Positions 42,201 through 45,080 of a stretch of 64,000 bases of DNA are shown here, one piece after another (the stretch's first letter is position 1; each line of letters begins with the position of its first letter). Location: positions 7,648,829 through 7,712,828 of the forward strand of contig JAZAYU010000001.1 of assembly GCA_038501625.1 (NCBI GenBank), in the 5' to 3' direction. This DNA is from Corbicula japonica (taxonomy: Eukaryota > Mollusca > Bivalvia > Venerida > Cyrenidae). The position numbers were made by a program, and so were the translations under genes. The notes under the pieces are model-generated. The model had not been told where the DNA came from and ran no database searches. It saw only the letters and a list, made by a program, of their open reading frames with translations.

Positions 42201-44522
42201 CATTGAACATTGAACTTCACTCGTCCGGTAAAGGATATTGAAGCAGTGGAAATAAAGGTGTAAATATTATGTTGTAATCTGACATTTTGTTCATATTTAA
42301 ACTGTCCTAAGCTGCCACCTATGTTAATGCCACTTTTTATTACTCCCTCGACTTGGGTCTTGATGCAGGTTTGACTGTATATAAGATTGTTTACTTATCC
42401 TGTAACTCTGGGTACCTTTAGTTATTTCTTTACCTGATAATTTTTAATAATGTAGGCTTTCTTCTTGGAATCCATTTAAAGTTCACAAATGTTATGTTTA
42501 ATAATTAAATGACTGAATGGCATACAGTGTAGACCATGAAGGAAATACAAAGATGTGCAGACTGATTTTGGTCTACTTGGCCATATATTTAAGCATTAGA
42601 TTGCCGGCACCAAAAGTAGAATTAATTAACAATTAGAATTTATTCCTGATCTAAACTTTTCAGTTATCGAGACAGATTCTCAGAGAGAAACAATTGGAGA
42701 GTAGCAGAAGAAGTTTATCTCAGGAATTGAAACATAGCCAGCTTGATGCTTCAACAAAATCTGGAAGGTAAGATAAAAACCATTGAAGGCATTGAGAGTA
42801 ATTGTCTGTGTTATCTGTTTTTATAAGTATCTGCTTTCAAATTTCATCAGCTTTACATGTATTCAATTTTTCATACAGAATTTTTGAGTATTCTTGAATA
42901 AATACAGATGAAACAGTACTTATACTGCTTATGGTAATGCTTATACTGTTTATGCTAATGCTTAGTATATAACAACTCCAATACAGCAGTAACAAAATGC
43001 AGGTATTGTTTTCTGCCTACTTAAGAACAAGGAACAATAGATGTTGCTCTTTGTGCATTAACACCTGTTGATAATGAAATATCATTTAACACAAACATTT
43101 TTTTTTAGTTGAAAGAATTATGCTTATTTTGAAAGAAAATTGATAATATGTTTATACTCCTAATTTTTCACTAATTAGGGCTAAATTTCAACTCTGTGAG
43201 TATGTATTTTTTACAAACTTTAATTTTCTTTTACCTTAATATTGTCACAGAAACAGAGAAAGCTTATTTTTTAAGTCTTGAAATCTTGAAAATGTTGATC
43301 TGAACAAAAAAATACCTTAGTTAACATTTTGCAGAGCATTTGAATAGCTGTTATGAAATAACTTGGGTTTGCCTATAATAGTGGGGGTTAGGGATGATCT
43401 AATATTTATATTTAGGTAAAAGAAAATTAGTTAATTACAACCTTGTTTATTCTATTTGTCTGTTTAAACAAGGTGTGATATCATATGGACAGTTATAAAT
43501 TGTATGCATGTGTGTACATGTATTATACAAATGTTTTGGCATTTTTGAAAACAGTTTTTGGATTGGAGGCAGTTCATATTTGAAAACATTTAAATAAAAA
43601 AAAATTACTAAGTTATATTTATTGAAACTATGTTTTTCTCTCCAATGTTATTTTGAAACACCATTAGGTTCAATTATATTTTTGCATTAAATAAACTGGT
43701 TTTGTTTTATTTCCTTGATATTGGATCAGTCTCTCTGCTTAATAAACAGAGCTAGTAGATTATGTGAAAAATTAACTATGCATTTGACGCTTTAAGTAAT
43801 AAATTTGAAAATAAGACAAGTTTTTGCAGATATTTAATAATTTTATGGACAGATACTTCTTGATTTTTAATCAAATGAGTATAAATATTGTGAAGAGATA
43901 ATAGGTTGTTAATCAAGTGCTATACCAATCATATTCTTGCATTCATGCTGTATATTAAAAACCAGATTGCATGTAGAAATAACTCATGTATATATTCTAT
44001 TTGTTCCCAGTATTACCAGTATACGATTTGCAAAAAATGGAATTTTTAAAGTTATTACCAACGGTACAAATCAAAATTTTGGTCAGTCCTTGTTATATCT
44101 TTGTAAAATTTGTCTTGGAACTGCAACATGTTCATTCTTTTTAATAACAAAATTAAGAGATTTCTGAGTCAGGTTTTTATGTTTTTGAAATGAGTTCATA
44201 TATTTGAAATAAAATAGTGTGAAAACTTCACTTAAGTACCTTTTAGAGTATATCCCCTGGACCTTGGACCAAGGTTCAGCAGGGTATAAGTAAATAAATT
44301 ATAACATGTTTCAGATGTTTGAGTAAATAACTAAAGTAATTTCTTATGAGCTGATAATTAAAGTGTTTCATAAAGTCATCAAAGATTGCTTTCTGACAGT
44401 AACACTGGTATTTTTATCATTTCAGGAACCATCCTGATGACCTTCACATTGCAGATCTGGCAGCCAGTCACGGCTCTGTCAGAAGAAAAGGTGAACTGGA
44501 CGACTATTCTGGAGACAGATGA
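159..44522 (+). CDS. SCLT1: SCLT1 (sodium channel and clathrin linker 1), 19 exons, 5' partial
   Basis: Spliced coding exons: 159-231, 2396-2451, 4193-4322, 7571-7642, 8156-8206, 10063-10133, 16875-16965, 18533-18624, 20399-20485, 21132-21222, 23980-24078, 35223-35369, 37007-37155, 37383-37575, 38857-38993, 40015-40153, 40660-40755, 42664-42767, 44426-44522. All introns are AG/GT and the phases chain without a break to TGA, giving 657 residues. The product is almost wholly heptad-rich coiled coil. From memory of human SCLT1 (688 aa), several blocks match in order: LSPLIAEYD, RWHEAEQEIDRL, RKLTEEVHALEM, SELRKLLNGQQ followed by RWKEE, and a C-terminal coiled coil. The missing N-terminus should be about 50 codons, left of the window. 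Known role: distal appendage protein of the mother centriole needed for cilium formation. In mammals it is also reported to link Nav1.8 to clathrin. A cGLR-like gene lies antisense in intron 11, and a broken partial copy lies downstream. I am confident of the family; minor exon variants cannot be excluded. Confidence 0.93.
244..478. repeat. AACCCTTT-TATGGAGG MITE
   Basis: Starts AACCCTTTACTCCATATA, ends in TATATGGAGGAAATGG, with internal GATCCAGATCAG and GATCAGGATCTGCACTG blocks. See 23249 for a cleaner copy. Confidence 0.8.
479..840. other. intronic stretch with degenerate MITE
   Basis: AT-rich intron. The segment from about 531 to 770 resembles the CACGGGAAAAGGTACC MITE (see 63049) in degraded form: GGAAAAGGTAC, then GGCATAAAGTTGAGC and TTAATTATTATG. 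No gene seen. Confidence 0.4.
841..1016. repeat. degenerate AACCCTTT-TATGGAGG MITE
   Basis: Retains GATCAGGATCTGCATGG and the right end ATATGGAGAAAAGGGTTAA; the left end is lost. Confidence 0.6.
1161..1925 (+). repeat. 151-bp tandem repeat, five units
   Basis: The phrase GCTCTCTAAGTCAAAGAG starts at 1161, 1312 (variant), 1463, 1614 and 1765, exactly 151 bp apart, then at 1923 after 158 bp. A GC-rich lead (CGGGCGGGCGGGCGGTC) lies at about 1121-1140. The open frames here are translations of the repeat and not a gene. Confidence 0.95.
2396..2451 (+). CDS. SCLT1: SCLT1 exon b
   Basis: 56 bp after TTTTATAG, encoding DELKSLRPEVARLVQENE. It ends two bases into an Arg codon, which exon c completes. 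Matches the human stretch ending in IKENERL. Confidence 0.88.
2476..2669. repeat. AACCCTTT-TATGGAGG MITE
   Basis: Terminal inverted repeats AACCCTTTCCTCCATA and TATATGGAGGAAAGGGTT are both well preserved. Confidence 0.9.
2670..3862. other. AT-rich intron sequence
   Basis: No coding frame, exon-like block or clear repeat family recognised. A short TAGTACTATTAGTACTA palindrome occurs near 3073-3089. Confidence 0.4.
3863..4101. repeat. AACCCTTT-TATGGAGG MITE
   Basis: AACCTTTCCTCCATATATAC start and TATGGAGGAAAGGGTTAA end, inserted about 90 bp before SCLT1 exon c. Confidence 0.9.
4193..4322 (+). CDS. SCLT1: SCLT1 exon c
   Basis: 130 bp after CTTCTTCAG. Encodes INERFKEALSSQLPANG, an acidic linker, then LLQNLQMQVDTIMQ. 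The linker is the least conserved part of the protein, as it is in vertebrate SCLT1. Confidence 0.9.
4545..5730. mobile_element. TTAA-flanked nonautonomous DNA transposon
   Basis: TTAA at 4545-4548 and 5727-5730 brackets inverted ends AGGAGTATATGACAATA and TATTGTCATATACTCCT. TTAA target duplications are typical of the piggyBac and Kolobok superfamilies. There is no intact transposase; a short 5' open frame is at 4716. Confidence 0.8.
4716..4913 (+). CDS. 65-aa basic/acidic ORF inside the TTAA element (possible transposase remnant)
   Basis: ATG-initiated frame starting MASCEKNKKGRFVSDGNQ, with a KKRKL nuclear-localisation-like stretch and a Ser/Asp/Cys-rich tail, ending TAA. It sits just inside the left end of the element, where a transposase N-terminus would begin. 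I do not recognise the family. It may equally be a chance frame. Confidence 0.3.
   Translation: MASCEKNKKGRFVSDGNQQAVKKRKLFGSIICSDNDSSVSNNLTSEVDNNQSTCDQDDICCSEIV
5919..6355 (+). repeat. ~163-bp degenerate tandem repeat
   Basis: GTGAAGTTTTTTGTGAAAGTTG recurs at 5919 and 6082, with CAGTAACCGTTCAAG and AATTATCAGGACAAGTTT in each unit. Later units are truncated. Preceded by GC-rich GGGCGAGCGGGCGGG, as in the array at 1161. Confidence 0.8.
6363..7080 (+). repeat. ~143-bp tandem repeat, about five units
   Basis: AACTTGAGTTTGCTTT-type phrases at 6509, 6652, 6795 and 6941. Each is paired with GGTCAAGGTCACTGTTGCTAAAAATAGAA. Directly continues the array at 5919. Confidence 0.85.
7165..7508. repeat. 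degenerate AACCCTTT MITE split by a foldback MITE
   Basis: GATCTACACTG and CAGTTTAGATCCTGAT on the left and ATCTGGATCGACACTGTTC on the right are separated by the foldback at 7292-7432. Confidence 0.55.
7292..7432. repeat. CCAAT foldback MITE
   Basis: Arms with GATTGGCTGAAATGG and AGCCAATCAGATGCTTGAGA; ends AAGGTTATAA and TTATAACCTTGGGC. Nested in the degenerate MITE at 7165. Confidence 0.85.
7571..7642 (+). CDS. SCLT1: SCLT1 exon d
   Basis: 72 bp, phase 0 at both ends. EKEAAVERWHEAEQEIDRLQ aligns with human KTQAVELWQTVSQELDRL, one of the best anchors for the identification. Confidence 0.92.
7643..8155. other. SCLT1 intron, no feature recognised
   Basis: AT-rich; contains a CCCCCC-type tract near 7760 but no repeat family or coding frame that I can support. 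Confidence 0.3.
8156..8206 (+). CDS. SCLT1: SCLT1 exon e
   Basis: 51-bp exon after ACTTGTAG with donor GTATCT. Encodes EEKNSHQWGVIEQQAHQ. It is the shortest exon, but it keeps phase 0 between exons d and f and matches the position of the human EAQIHVFESQ segment. Confidence 0.8.
8207..9337. other. SCLT1 intron, nothing specific
   Basis: AT-rich unique-looking sequence. A phrase TTGCGCAGGAAA occurs twice (near 9039 and 9067). No gene seen. Confidence 0.3.
9338..9480. repeat. repeat with 54-bp internal tandem duplication
   Basis: TTTTCATTTGGGTATGGAAA is repeated at 9364 and 9418 with GTTGAAAGAGTGTGAAGCC in both. Related to the palindromic repeat at 36232. Confidence 0.75.
9605..9717. repeat. 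CCAAT foldback MITE
   Basis: AAGGTTATAAAACTGAGCATGG start and TTATAACCTTGG end; the right arm with AGCCAATCAG is intact and the left arm is shortened. Confidence 0.85.
10063..10133 (+). CDS. SCLT1: SCLT1 exon f
   Basis: 71 bp after TTTAACAG, encoding MQSEYFETVTLLNRELEQVQ and SEL. Ends two bases into an Arg codon. The in-frame ATG at its first base is not taken as a start, because upstream exons chain into it. Confidence 0.88.
10376..11152. mobile_element. TIR element with a tRNA-like module
   Basis: Inverted ends GGTAAGACCTGTGTAAT (10376) and ATTACACAGGTCTTACC (ending 11152). AT-rich interior. Carries the tRNA-like segment at 11034-11104 near its right end. No transposase frame, so nonautonomous. 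Confidence 0.75.
11034..11104 (-). pseudogene. tRNA-like sequence (Pol III A/B-box-like)
   Basis: The minus strand contains GGGTTCAAATCCCA, a good B-box/T-loop, preceded by a weak A-box (ATAGTAGTAAATTAGCAT). Stems are imperfect, so this is a tRNA-derived relic and not a functional tRNA gene. Confidence 0.45.
11233..11346. repeat. CCAAT foldback MITE, left arm shortened
   Basis: GCCCAAGGTAATAAAACTGAG start, AGCCAATCAGATGCTTGAGA arm, TTATAACCTTC end. Confidence 0.8.
11347..13285. other. AT-rich intron sequence
   Basis: About 1.9 kb without a coding frame or named repeat. A 19-bp phrase AATATGGTACATATTTGG is directly duplicated near 12130-12170. Confidence 0.35.
13286..13524. repeat. AACCCTTT-TATGGAGG MITE
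   Basis: Internal blocks GATCAGCCAGCACATCC, TCTGATCAGGATCTGC and CAGTGCAGATCCTGAT identify the family; ends are moderately diverged. Confidence 0.8.
13525..15523. other. intron sequence, no gene recognised
   Basis: Mixed AT-rich sequence. Contains a G-rich/T-rich junction near 14702-14740 and a less AT-rich tract around 15150-15500. No repeat family or exon supported. Confidence 0.3.
15524..15548. repeat. perfect GC-rich hairpin
   Basis: GCTCGGGTCGC and GCGACCCGAGC pair exactly around a 3-base TTC loop. It stands out in an AT-rich intron. It could be the terminus of an old element. Confidence 0.7.
15796..15960. repeat. CACGGGAAAAGGTACC MITE, left part
   Basis: GTGTGTCACGGGAAAGAGACCTTT, then CTTGAAATGATGTCATAAA and TTATCATGCATTTC, match the copies at 49905 and 63049. 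No right terminus found. Confidence 0.7.
15961..16522. other. intron with simple-sequence tendency
   Basis: Runs of CAATCA/TCAATC-like words between about 16190 and 16430 and a short CAT triplet run near 16428-16442. No gene. Confidence 0.4.
16535..16551. promoter_or_regulatory. paired cAMP-response-element motifs
   Basis: Two perfect palindromic TGACGTCA sites at 16535-16542 and 16544-16551, preceded by half-site AGACGTCA at 16523. This is a CREB/ATF consensus; whether it acts as an intronic enhancer is unknown. Confidence 0.45.
16875..16965 (+). CDS. SCLT1: SCLT1 exon g
   Basis: 91 bp after TTATTACAG. Encodes QCRQELETSSLQVKDLRRTN then KELEQQLTWK. Corresponds to the human KVEELTNVTEDLQGQMKKKE region. 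Follows a 6.7-kb intron. Confidence 0.9.
17080..17104. repeat. (GAA)n microsatellite
   Basis: Run of GAA triplets within intron 7, abutting the left end of the TIR element at 17103. Confidence 0.85.
17103..17411. mobile_element. short TIR element with GC-rich core
   Basis: Inverted ends GATTGCAGTTTACCGGTACG and CGTACCGGTAAACTGCAATT. The core (17198-17316) with CGGGGGTTCGGGGGCGGTAG is shared with 41849-41966. Confidence 0.75.
17425..17642. repeat. diverged AACCCTTT-family MITE
   Basis: CAGTGTAGATTCAGATGTTC, ATCTGATCTGAATCTACACTG and GATCAAACTGATTTGATGTG blocks in family order. Confidence 0.55.
17643..18532. other. AT-rich intron with (TA)n
   Basis: Includes a (TA)n run at 18063-18079 followed by TCTTTATTGAACAAAAGGC. 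No coding frame; no family assigned. Confidence 0.4.
18533..18624 (+). CDS. SCLT1: SCLT1 exon h
   Basis: 92 bp after CTATTTTAG. Encodes DQEVAEVIFKEGITDSKVNE then LKRIMDDRKR. Last exon before the segment that is duplicated downstream. Confidence 0.88.
18761..18920. repeat. foldback repeat
   Basis: Arms CAATAGCTTCCGGTGATTAA and the complementary TTCACCGGAAGCTATTG, with CGCAGGATAA/TTATCCTGCG inside. A ~160-bp inverted repeat. Sequence from about 18960 to 19240 beyond it is unassigned. Confidence 0.8.
19585..19733. repeat. diverged AACCCTTT-family MITE at the duplication edge
   Basis: GATCTTGATCATCACTGG, CAGTGTAGATCCTGATCAG and CTGGATCTACACATGG blocks. The right part and following AAGCTGTTTCCATGAAATA have a counterpart at 49785-49860. 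Confidence 0.55.
19779..19893. repeat. foldback MITE, copy 1 only
   Basis: GGCATCGGTGCCACTTGT and ACAAGTGGCACTGCATGCC form long inverted arms, with ATTGCCCTGTCAT/ATGACAGGGCTAT inside. Not found at the corresponding place in copy 2. Confidence 0.8.
20399..20485 (+). CDS. SCLT1: SCLT1 exon i (9)
   Basis: 87 bp after CTTTAACAG, split codons at both ends. Encodes VTQLEAEVEEFRREKQALEV then RITEMQKR. First exon with a copy in the downstream duplicate (50241-50327), where the third complete codon is a stop. Confidence 0.9.
20556..21045. repeat. AACCCTTT-family MITE interrupted by a foldback MITE
   Basis: Left half (AACCTCTTTACACCATATAT) and the terminus GGATTAAAGGGTTAA are separated by the foldback at 20717. 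The copy-2 equivalent (50391-50605) lacks the foldback. Confidence 0.75.
20717..20856. repeat. CCAAT foldback MITE, copy 1 only
   Basis: GCCCAAGGTTATAAAACTGA start; arms GATTGGCTGAAAT and AGCCAATCAGATGCTTGAGA; TTATAACCTTC end. Inserted after the duplication. Confidence 0.9.
21132..21222 (+). CDS. SCLT1: SCLT1 exon j (10)
   Basis: 91 bp after CATTTCAG. Encodes SDVANREMEAIAQMREAVQM then VETAALEKEQ, aligning with human ELENERYEAIVRARNSMQLL. Duplicated at 50694-50784 with 3 base differences. Confidence 0.92.
21293..21531. repeat. AACCCTTT-family MITE
   Basis: GCCCTTTCCTGTATACATAC start, GATCCAGATCAGCC, GTCTGATCAGGATCTAAACTG, CAGTGCAGATCTGGATCAGAC in order. Absent from the corresponding copy-2 intron. 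Confidence 0.85.
21681..22744. mobile_element. pogo-like TA-flanked nonautonomous transposon, copy 1 only
   Basis: Starts CAGTAGAATCCCCTTATTTG, ends TTAAGTTGATTCTACTG, with TA at 21679-21680 and 22745-22746. CAGTAGAA-type ends with TA duplications fit the pogo/Tigger branch of Tc1/mariner. Copy 2 lacks it near 51010. A 56-bp direct duplication lies at about 22038-22140. No transposase frame. Confidence 0.8.
22995..23145 (+). repeat. 75-bp tandem duplication
   Basis: CAAACATATCTCTCTTGAAT begins at 22995 and 23070 with only one or two differences between units. Copy 2 has a single related unit near 51280-51365. Confidence 0.9.
23249..23483. repeat. AACCCTTT-TATGGAGG MITE (paired with 51459)
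   Basis: A complete member. Each half holds a GATCCAGATC/GATCAGGATCTGCACTGTTC-type block, so the whole element can fold on itself. Ends TATAGGAAAGGGTT. Confidence 0.9.
23706..23845. repeat. CCAAT foldback MITE (paired with 51932)
   Basis: Near-complete family member. GCCCAAGG(T)TATAAAACTGAGCATG then CTCAAGCATCTGATTGGCTG, and the mirror arm ending TTATAACCTT. Each arm holds AGCCAATCAG. Confidence 0.92.
23980..24078 (+). CDS. SCLT1: SCLT1 exon k (11)
   Basis: 99 bp, phase 0. Encodes AEVTLQQKEEELEQLREVIN then KLINEAGARTRQE, matching human EEDIEKMKETVSRFVQDATI. The 11.1-kb intron after it holds the antisense cGLR-like gene. Confidence 0.93.
24125..24260. repeat. CCAAT foldback MITE, ATGATCTTGGGC subtype (paired with 52329)
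   Basis: Ends GGGCCCAAGATCATA and TATGATCTTGGGC, arms as in the family. Sits 47 bp after SCLT1 exon 11 in both duplicates. Confidence 0.9.
24641..24735. repeat. CCAAT foldback MITE, one arm lost (paired with 53265)
   Basis: GCCCAAAGTTATAAAACTGA joined directly to GTCACCATTTCAGCC. The paired copy at 53265 still has both arms, so this one was deleted after duplication. Confidence 0.8.
25157..25162 (-). promoter_or_regulatory. candidate polyadenylation signal of cGLR-like gene A
   Basis: On the minus strand this reads AATAAA, about 285 bases past the stop codon. The same position in duplicate B has changed to a sequence without AATAAA. Confidence 0.4.
25446..27602 (-). CDS. Mab-21/cGAS-like receptor (cGLR)-type protein A, single exon, 718 aa
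   Basis: An uninterrupted 718-codon frame, reading opposite to SCLT1 inside intron 11. The ATG is fixed by an in-frame TAA immediately upstream, and the frame ends in TGA. Residues about 60-350 form a Mab-21-type nucleotidyltransferase: G71-S72 in FGSQTEGSTTQG, then the D85-x-D87 pair in SDID. A third acidic residue is likely D189 or D191, just before VIAFHCSSWP. Family-typical blocks follow (GCFVVPVGSRSG, QDLEWRIS, the helix around ITQMMCYILMK, WNEGSLLTWLNKCLQLLF). Residues about 500-715 are helical and TPR-like, with repeats around HALNQLIWTI, ALNLLGQCLEQE and AALRCYMMSL. Family knowledge: cGLRs bind a ligand such as dsRNA and make a cyclic dinucleotide that activates STING, and bivalves have many. 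Activity and ligand are inference. There is no signal peptide or obvious membrane span, so it is probably cytosolic. Confidence 0.88.
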   Translation of the reverse strand: MALNSYFIRMFSQPEHYHNLSQRLSQVLDDIGVNKTMIMKRRRAWMLNEAIFKIRDQLIPEYRLMSSYYFGSQTEGSTTQGLNSDIDQLVCHHRFRILQDWSEWEYLPDKQQYVMVQDETTSPGYCLLQLLRPDAPLPAQNVPDEDHTTDDRGRVLLNHSRCLEHIHGSSDRVRHGPAGAVHREGIRIDSDKVIAFHCSSWPKEAEPWLHQHNVSGWPSEEMKRYSAEQGCFVVPVGSRSGVNQDLEWRISTSLAERCLMFNINITQMMCYILMKMILKNFLKPKCGEAISSFMCKNILFRCIAESDSSSSWNEGSLLTWLNKCLQLLFHCILTDHCPHFMIPGNNLLAGKLTAEVKHQLVEVMCSLTENIEQSLLGIQTDDLGNRLHVKSGGIVHINLQTAHDISVNVQLINIHNVASILVSCLNMFQRFYLSKISSDYHLLTDSVFSLCQIYQVGNTLEQVATSLYTPFLCSHIGSIMASQDIQLSQDVSPLTMRLLSMGLNSDISSGKLKLASVLYSVRDLDRCEIILATLRRQLSQTPVLTICNCTTQIPTFSDEITIACYEKNEEMIKQNMAFCVIYLPCELNCVPNELRYEMFRSTAEDRPYRGKKDWWMDWAVIDSMPYLFFLQYKVYRQLHRPAEQLHALNQLIWTIITESNLRHRETALNLLGQCLEQENRMDAALRCYMMSLNVRGRNNAAKWHVCRLLARMFQCRSD
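27896..28211. repeat. AACCCTTT-family MITE interrupted by a foldback MITE (paired with 58996)
   Basis: AACCCTTTACTCAATGAG start and TTTATGGAGTCAAGGGTT end around the foldback at 28051. The same nesting occurs in copy 2, so it predates the duplication. Confidence 0.85.
28051..28183. repeat. CCAAT foldback MITE (paired with 59160)
   Basis: GCCCAAGGTTATAAAATAG to TTATAACCTTC with both arms. Lies about 450 bp upstream of the start of cGLR-like gene A. Confidence 0.9.
28702..28795 (+). pseudogene. tRNA-like sequence
   Basis: A-box-like TATAGCGCAGTTGGTAGG and B-box GCGGGTTCGAGTCATA, 50 bp apart, with a T9-T10 run between them. It lacks a full cloverleaf. Confidence 0.45.
29076..29146 (-). pseudogene. 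tRNA-Val(CAC)-like pseudogene
   Basis: 71 nt on the minus strand. GGCG/CGCC acceptor core, GCTCAGTGGTAAAGTGC D-arm, a CAC-containing anticodon loop one base too long, and GGTTCGAGTCC T-loop. T-stem and outer acceptor pairs are broken. Confidence 0.5.
31178..31290. repeat. long hairpin inside the 4.5-kb element
   Basis: ATTTAGAGGCTTGTATGAAA and TTTCATACAACCCTCTAAAT pair, together with ATTAAACGGTC/GACCGTTTAAT, around GCCCAGCGCAGCTGGGC, itself palindromic. Confidence 0.85.
31536..31791. repeat. AACCCTTT-family MITE nested in the 4.5-kb element
   Basis: AACCCTTTACTCCATAAATA to ATCGAGTAAAGGGTTAA with the usual internal GATC-rich blocks. Confidence 0.88.
32740..33070. repeat. GAGAACATG / CTCGCGATCTCG repeat block
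   Basis: Dense direct and inverted words: CGCGAGAACATGATGAGAGG, TTGTTCTCGCGATCTCGCC, GCCCTCTCATCGTGTTCTCG and GTGTTCTCGCGTTCTCG. A 138-codon frame across it is compositional and not a gene. Confidence 0.6.
34345..34530. repeat. palindromic GTGAAATATATTTC repeat (paired with 60180)
   Basis: GAGCTCCAGAATTCGTATTT and AATACATAATTCTGGAGTTT arms, then TTTCATTAGTAAAAACAAATT. Same family as 35905 and 60180. Confidence 0.8.
34531..35222. other. intron 11 tail preceding SCLT1 exon 12
   Basis: Collinear with 60375-61330. Holds a single copy (about 34941-35032) of the 92-bp unit that is present four times in copy 2. No gene. Confidence 0.6.
35223..35369 (+). CDS. SCLT1: SCLT1 exon l (12)
   Basis: 147 bp after ATTTTACAG. 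Encodes VDQVRTQSNERIRKLTEEVH then ALEMDNSEKRDSLEKAIREK, near-collinear with human ISRLTEELSALQMECAEKQG. The downstream duplicate (61331-61467) has lost 10 bp here. Confidence 0.95.
35427..35648. repeat. AACCCTTT-family MITE (paired with 61525)
   Basis: AACCCTTTACTCATTACC start, GATCCGGATCAGCCAGC, GTGTAGATCCTGATCAGATG, GATCTACACTGTTTGC. Inserted 57 bp after exon 12 in both duplicates. Confidence 0.88.
35905..36205. repeat. palindromic GTGAAATATATTTC repeat, copy 1 only
   Basis: TTTTTACCAGTG arm, GAGCTCCAGAATTTGTATTT, GGCGAAGCCACGAGTGAAAA, and the AGCATAAAATAAA end. In copy 2 the whole block 35905 to about 36720 is missing near 61995. Confidence 0.75.
36232..36392. repeat. palindromic repeat
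   Basis: AAAGGATTGAATTAATATTTG and its counterpart AATATTTATTCAATCCTT enclose GGAAAACAGTTGAGTTGTTT / AAACAATCCAACTGTTTTT. Related to 9338. Confidence 0.8.
36393..37006. other. intron 12, right part
   Basis: No gene; the portion after about 36740 is collinear with 62025-62298. Confidence 0.5.
37007..37155 (+). CDS. SCLT1: SCLT1 exon m (13)
   Basis: 149 bp after TTGTTGCAG. Encodes VYKEGVKQMSKEQGNFESMN then KRAINAERARDDANLLVESL. Human counterpart begins EKIYREGRGNESDYRKLEEM. Duplicate at 62299-62447. Confidence 0.93.
37383..37575 (+). CDS. SCLT1: SCLT1 exon n (14)
   Basis: 193 bp, the longest exon, after ACCTTACAG. Encodes AQQLKDQLEGQLNNYRDRMS and continuing coiled coil ending AAQRKYQKE. Duplicate at 62669-62861. 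Confidence 0.93.
37731..37919 (+). repeat. 52-bp tandem repeat, 3.6 units
   Basis: GGTAAGCAATAGAGTTCATT phrases start at 37731, 37783, 37835 and 37887. The corresponding copy-2 intron has no such array. Confidence 0.95.
38470..38675. repeat. diverged AACCCTTT-family MITE
   Basis: GTCGTTCAGGTCAGCCTGCA, GATCAGAATCTACACTGG and a right end CTTAGTAATGGGTTAA. Confidence 0.6.
38857..38993 (+). CDS. SCLT1: SCLT1 exon o (15)
   Basis: 137 bp after CTGTTTTAG. Encodes ITIYEQENNMKIREFEVKLQ, then MSELRKLLNGQQRMCA. Aligns with human EREFEVQLREMEDSNRNSIV and LRHLLATQQK, a diagnostic SCLT1 block. Confidence 0.95.
39054..39187. repeat. CCAAT foldback MITE
   Basis: GGGCCCAAGATAATAAACATTAG to TATGATCTTAGGC. 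The left arm has GATTGG; the right arm has lost its CCAAT core. Confidence 0.8.
39188..40014. other. intron 15, diverged tandem-like sequence
   Basis: Phrases such as GGTCAAAGTCACATTGA and GATCAAGGCCACAGTGACC resemble the 143-bp array at 6363 in degraded form. No gene. Confidence 0.35.
40015..40153 (+). CDS. SCLT1: SCLT1 exon p (16)
   Basis: 139 bp after CTGTCTGCAG. Encodes WKEECTSIAQKYEAKVTDLR then TEITQLKKRNHEVTKLL. Human counterpart: RWKEETKKLTESAEIRINNL. Confidence 0.95.
40660..40755 (+). CDS. SCLT1: SCLT1 exon q (17)
   Basis: 96 bp, phase 0. Encodes AEKMIQDYTRGIQRMEQRMK then ESENRAADASKQ. Matches human LILEHQEKANRLQRRLSQAE and ERAASASQQ. Confidence 0.95.
40756..41286. other. intron 17, left part
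   Basis: AT-rich, with GAATAAATTTCATGTTTGATAA duplicated at about 41250-41310. No gene. Confidence 0.35.
41287..41443. repeat. ~157-bp near-perfect palindrome
   Basis: Arms of about 60 bp, AAGGAATAAATTTCATGTTT ... GTCATTAGGGCTGGTTAAAG and the complement, around a loop containing GGAGTCCGAAGGATTCCACG. Confidence 0.88.
41814..42240. mobile_element. repeat with GC-rich core flanked by 30-bp direct repeats
   Basis: GGTACGAGTTTACATCCGAC occurs at about 41819 and 42140. Between them is the core CGGGGGTTCGGGGGCGGTAG (41849-41966), also present at 17198. Probably the right portion of an element beginning near 41250. Confidence 0.6.
42664..42767 (+). CDS. SCLT1: SCLT1 exon r (18)
   Basis: 104 bp after ACTTTTCAG. 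Encodes LSRQILREKQLESSRRSLSQ then ELKHSQLDASTKSG. Position matches the human LSVITVQRRKAASLMNLENI terminus, which this protein extends beyond. Confidence 0.9.
42768..44425. other. intron 18, no feature
   Basis: 1.66 kb of AT-rich sequence without a repeat family or coding frame that I can support. Confidence 0.4.
44426..44522 (+). CDS. SCLT1: SCLT1 exon s (19), terminal
   Basis: 97 bp after CATTTCAG, ending NHPDDLHIADLAASHGSVRR then KGELDDYSGDR and TGA at 44520-44522. This polar tail has no obvious human counterpart, so it is the least certain exon apart from its phase and clean acceptor. Confidence 0.78.
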
Positions 44523-45080
44523 TAATAACAAACAATAACTAATATACTTATCAGACATTGTATCATACAGTTTAAATAGTATATTGTATCAAGAGAATGT
44601 TAAATGTTAAGAATGAAACTAAAACATGACTGAGCAATAAAAAAATATTATAGACCAAAACTTAACATAACCATTTACTACATATAATTGAAATCTGGAT
44701 TCTACAACAGATCAAATGGCATGCAGTTATCTCCTTAACCATTCCTACAAAGTTTATGACACCAGCAAACATCTCAAGAAGGAGGGTGCAGGAACACTCC
44801 TCCTTGAATACTGTGTTACTGCCTTAAAAACTTAGATTTATAAAACATACTGAATCACTGCTAATTTACCTAATGCCCATAAAATCCATGTCACTCAACC
44901 AGAATGAAGATATGCTTTGATTATTTTTTTTTTCTAGAAAACAATTACTGTGCTGATGTTTTTAGGCAGTCTGCATGAATACAATCCTGTTTGATTTTAA
45001 TGAATATTTTTTGTTCCAATGTATATTTATACTTCTATGTACAACTGTGATATAGTAACTGAATAAATTCAGTTGAAAGT
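44523..45080 (+). other. SCLT1 3' untranslated region (putative)
   Basis: Non-coding AT-rich sequence after the stop. AATAAA hexamers occur at 44636-44641 (in CAATAAAAAAAT) and 45062-45067 (GAATAAATTCAG). Transcript cleavage is likely shortly after one of these. Extent is inferred. Confidence 0.45.
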
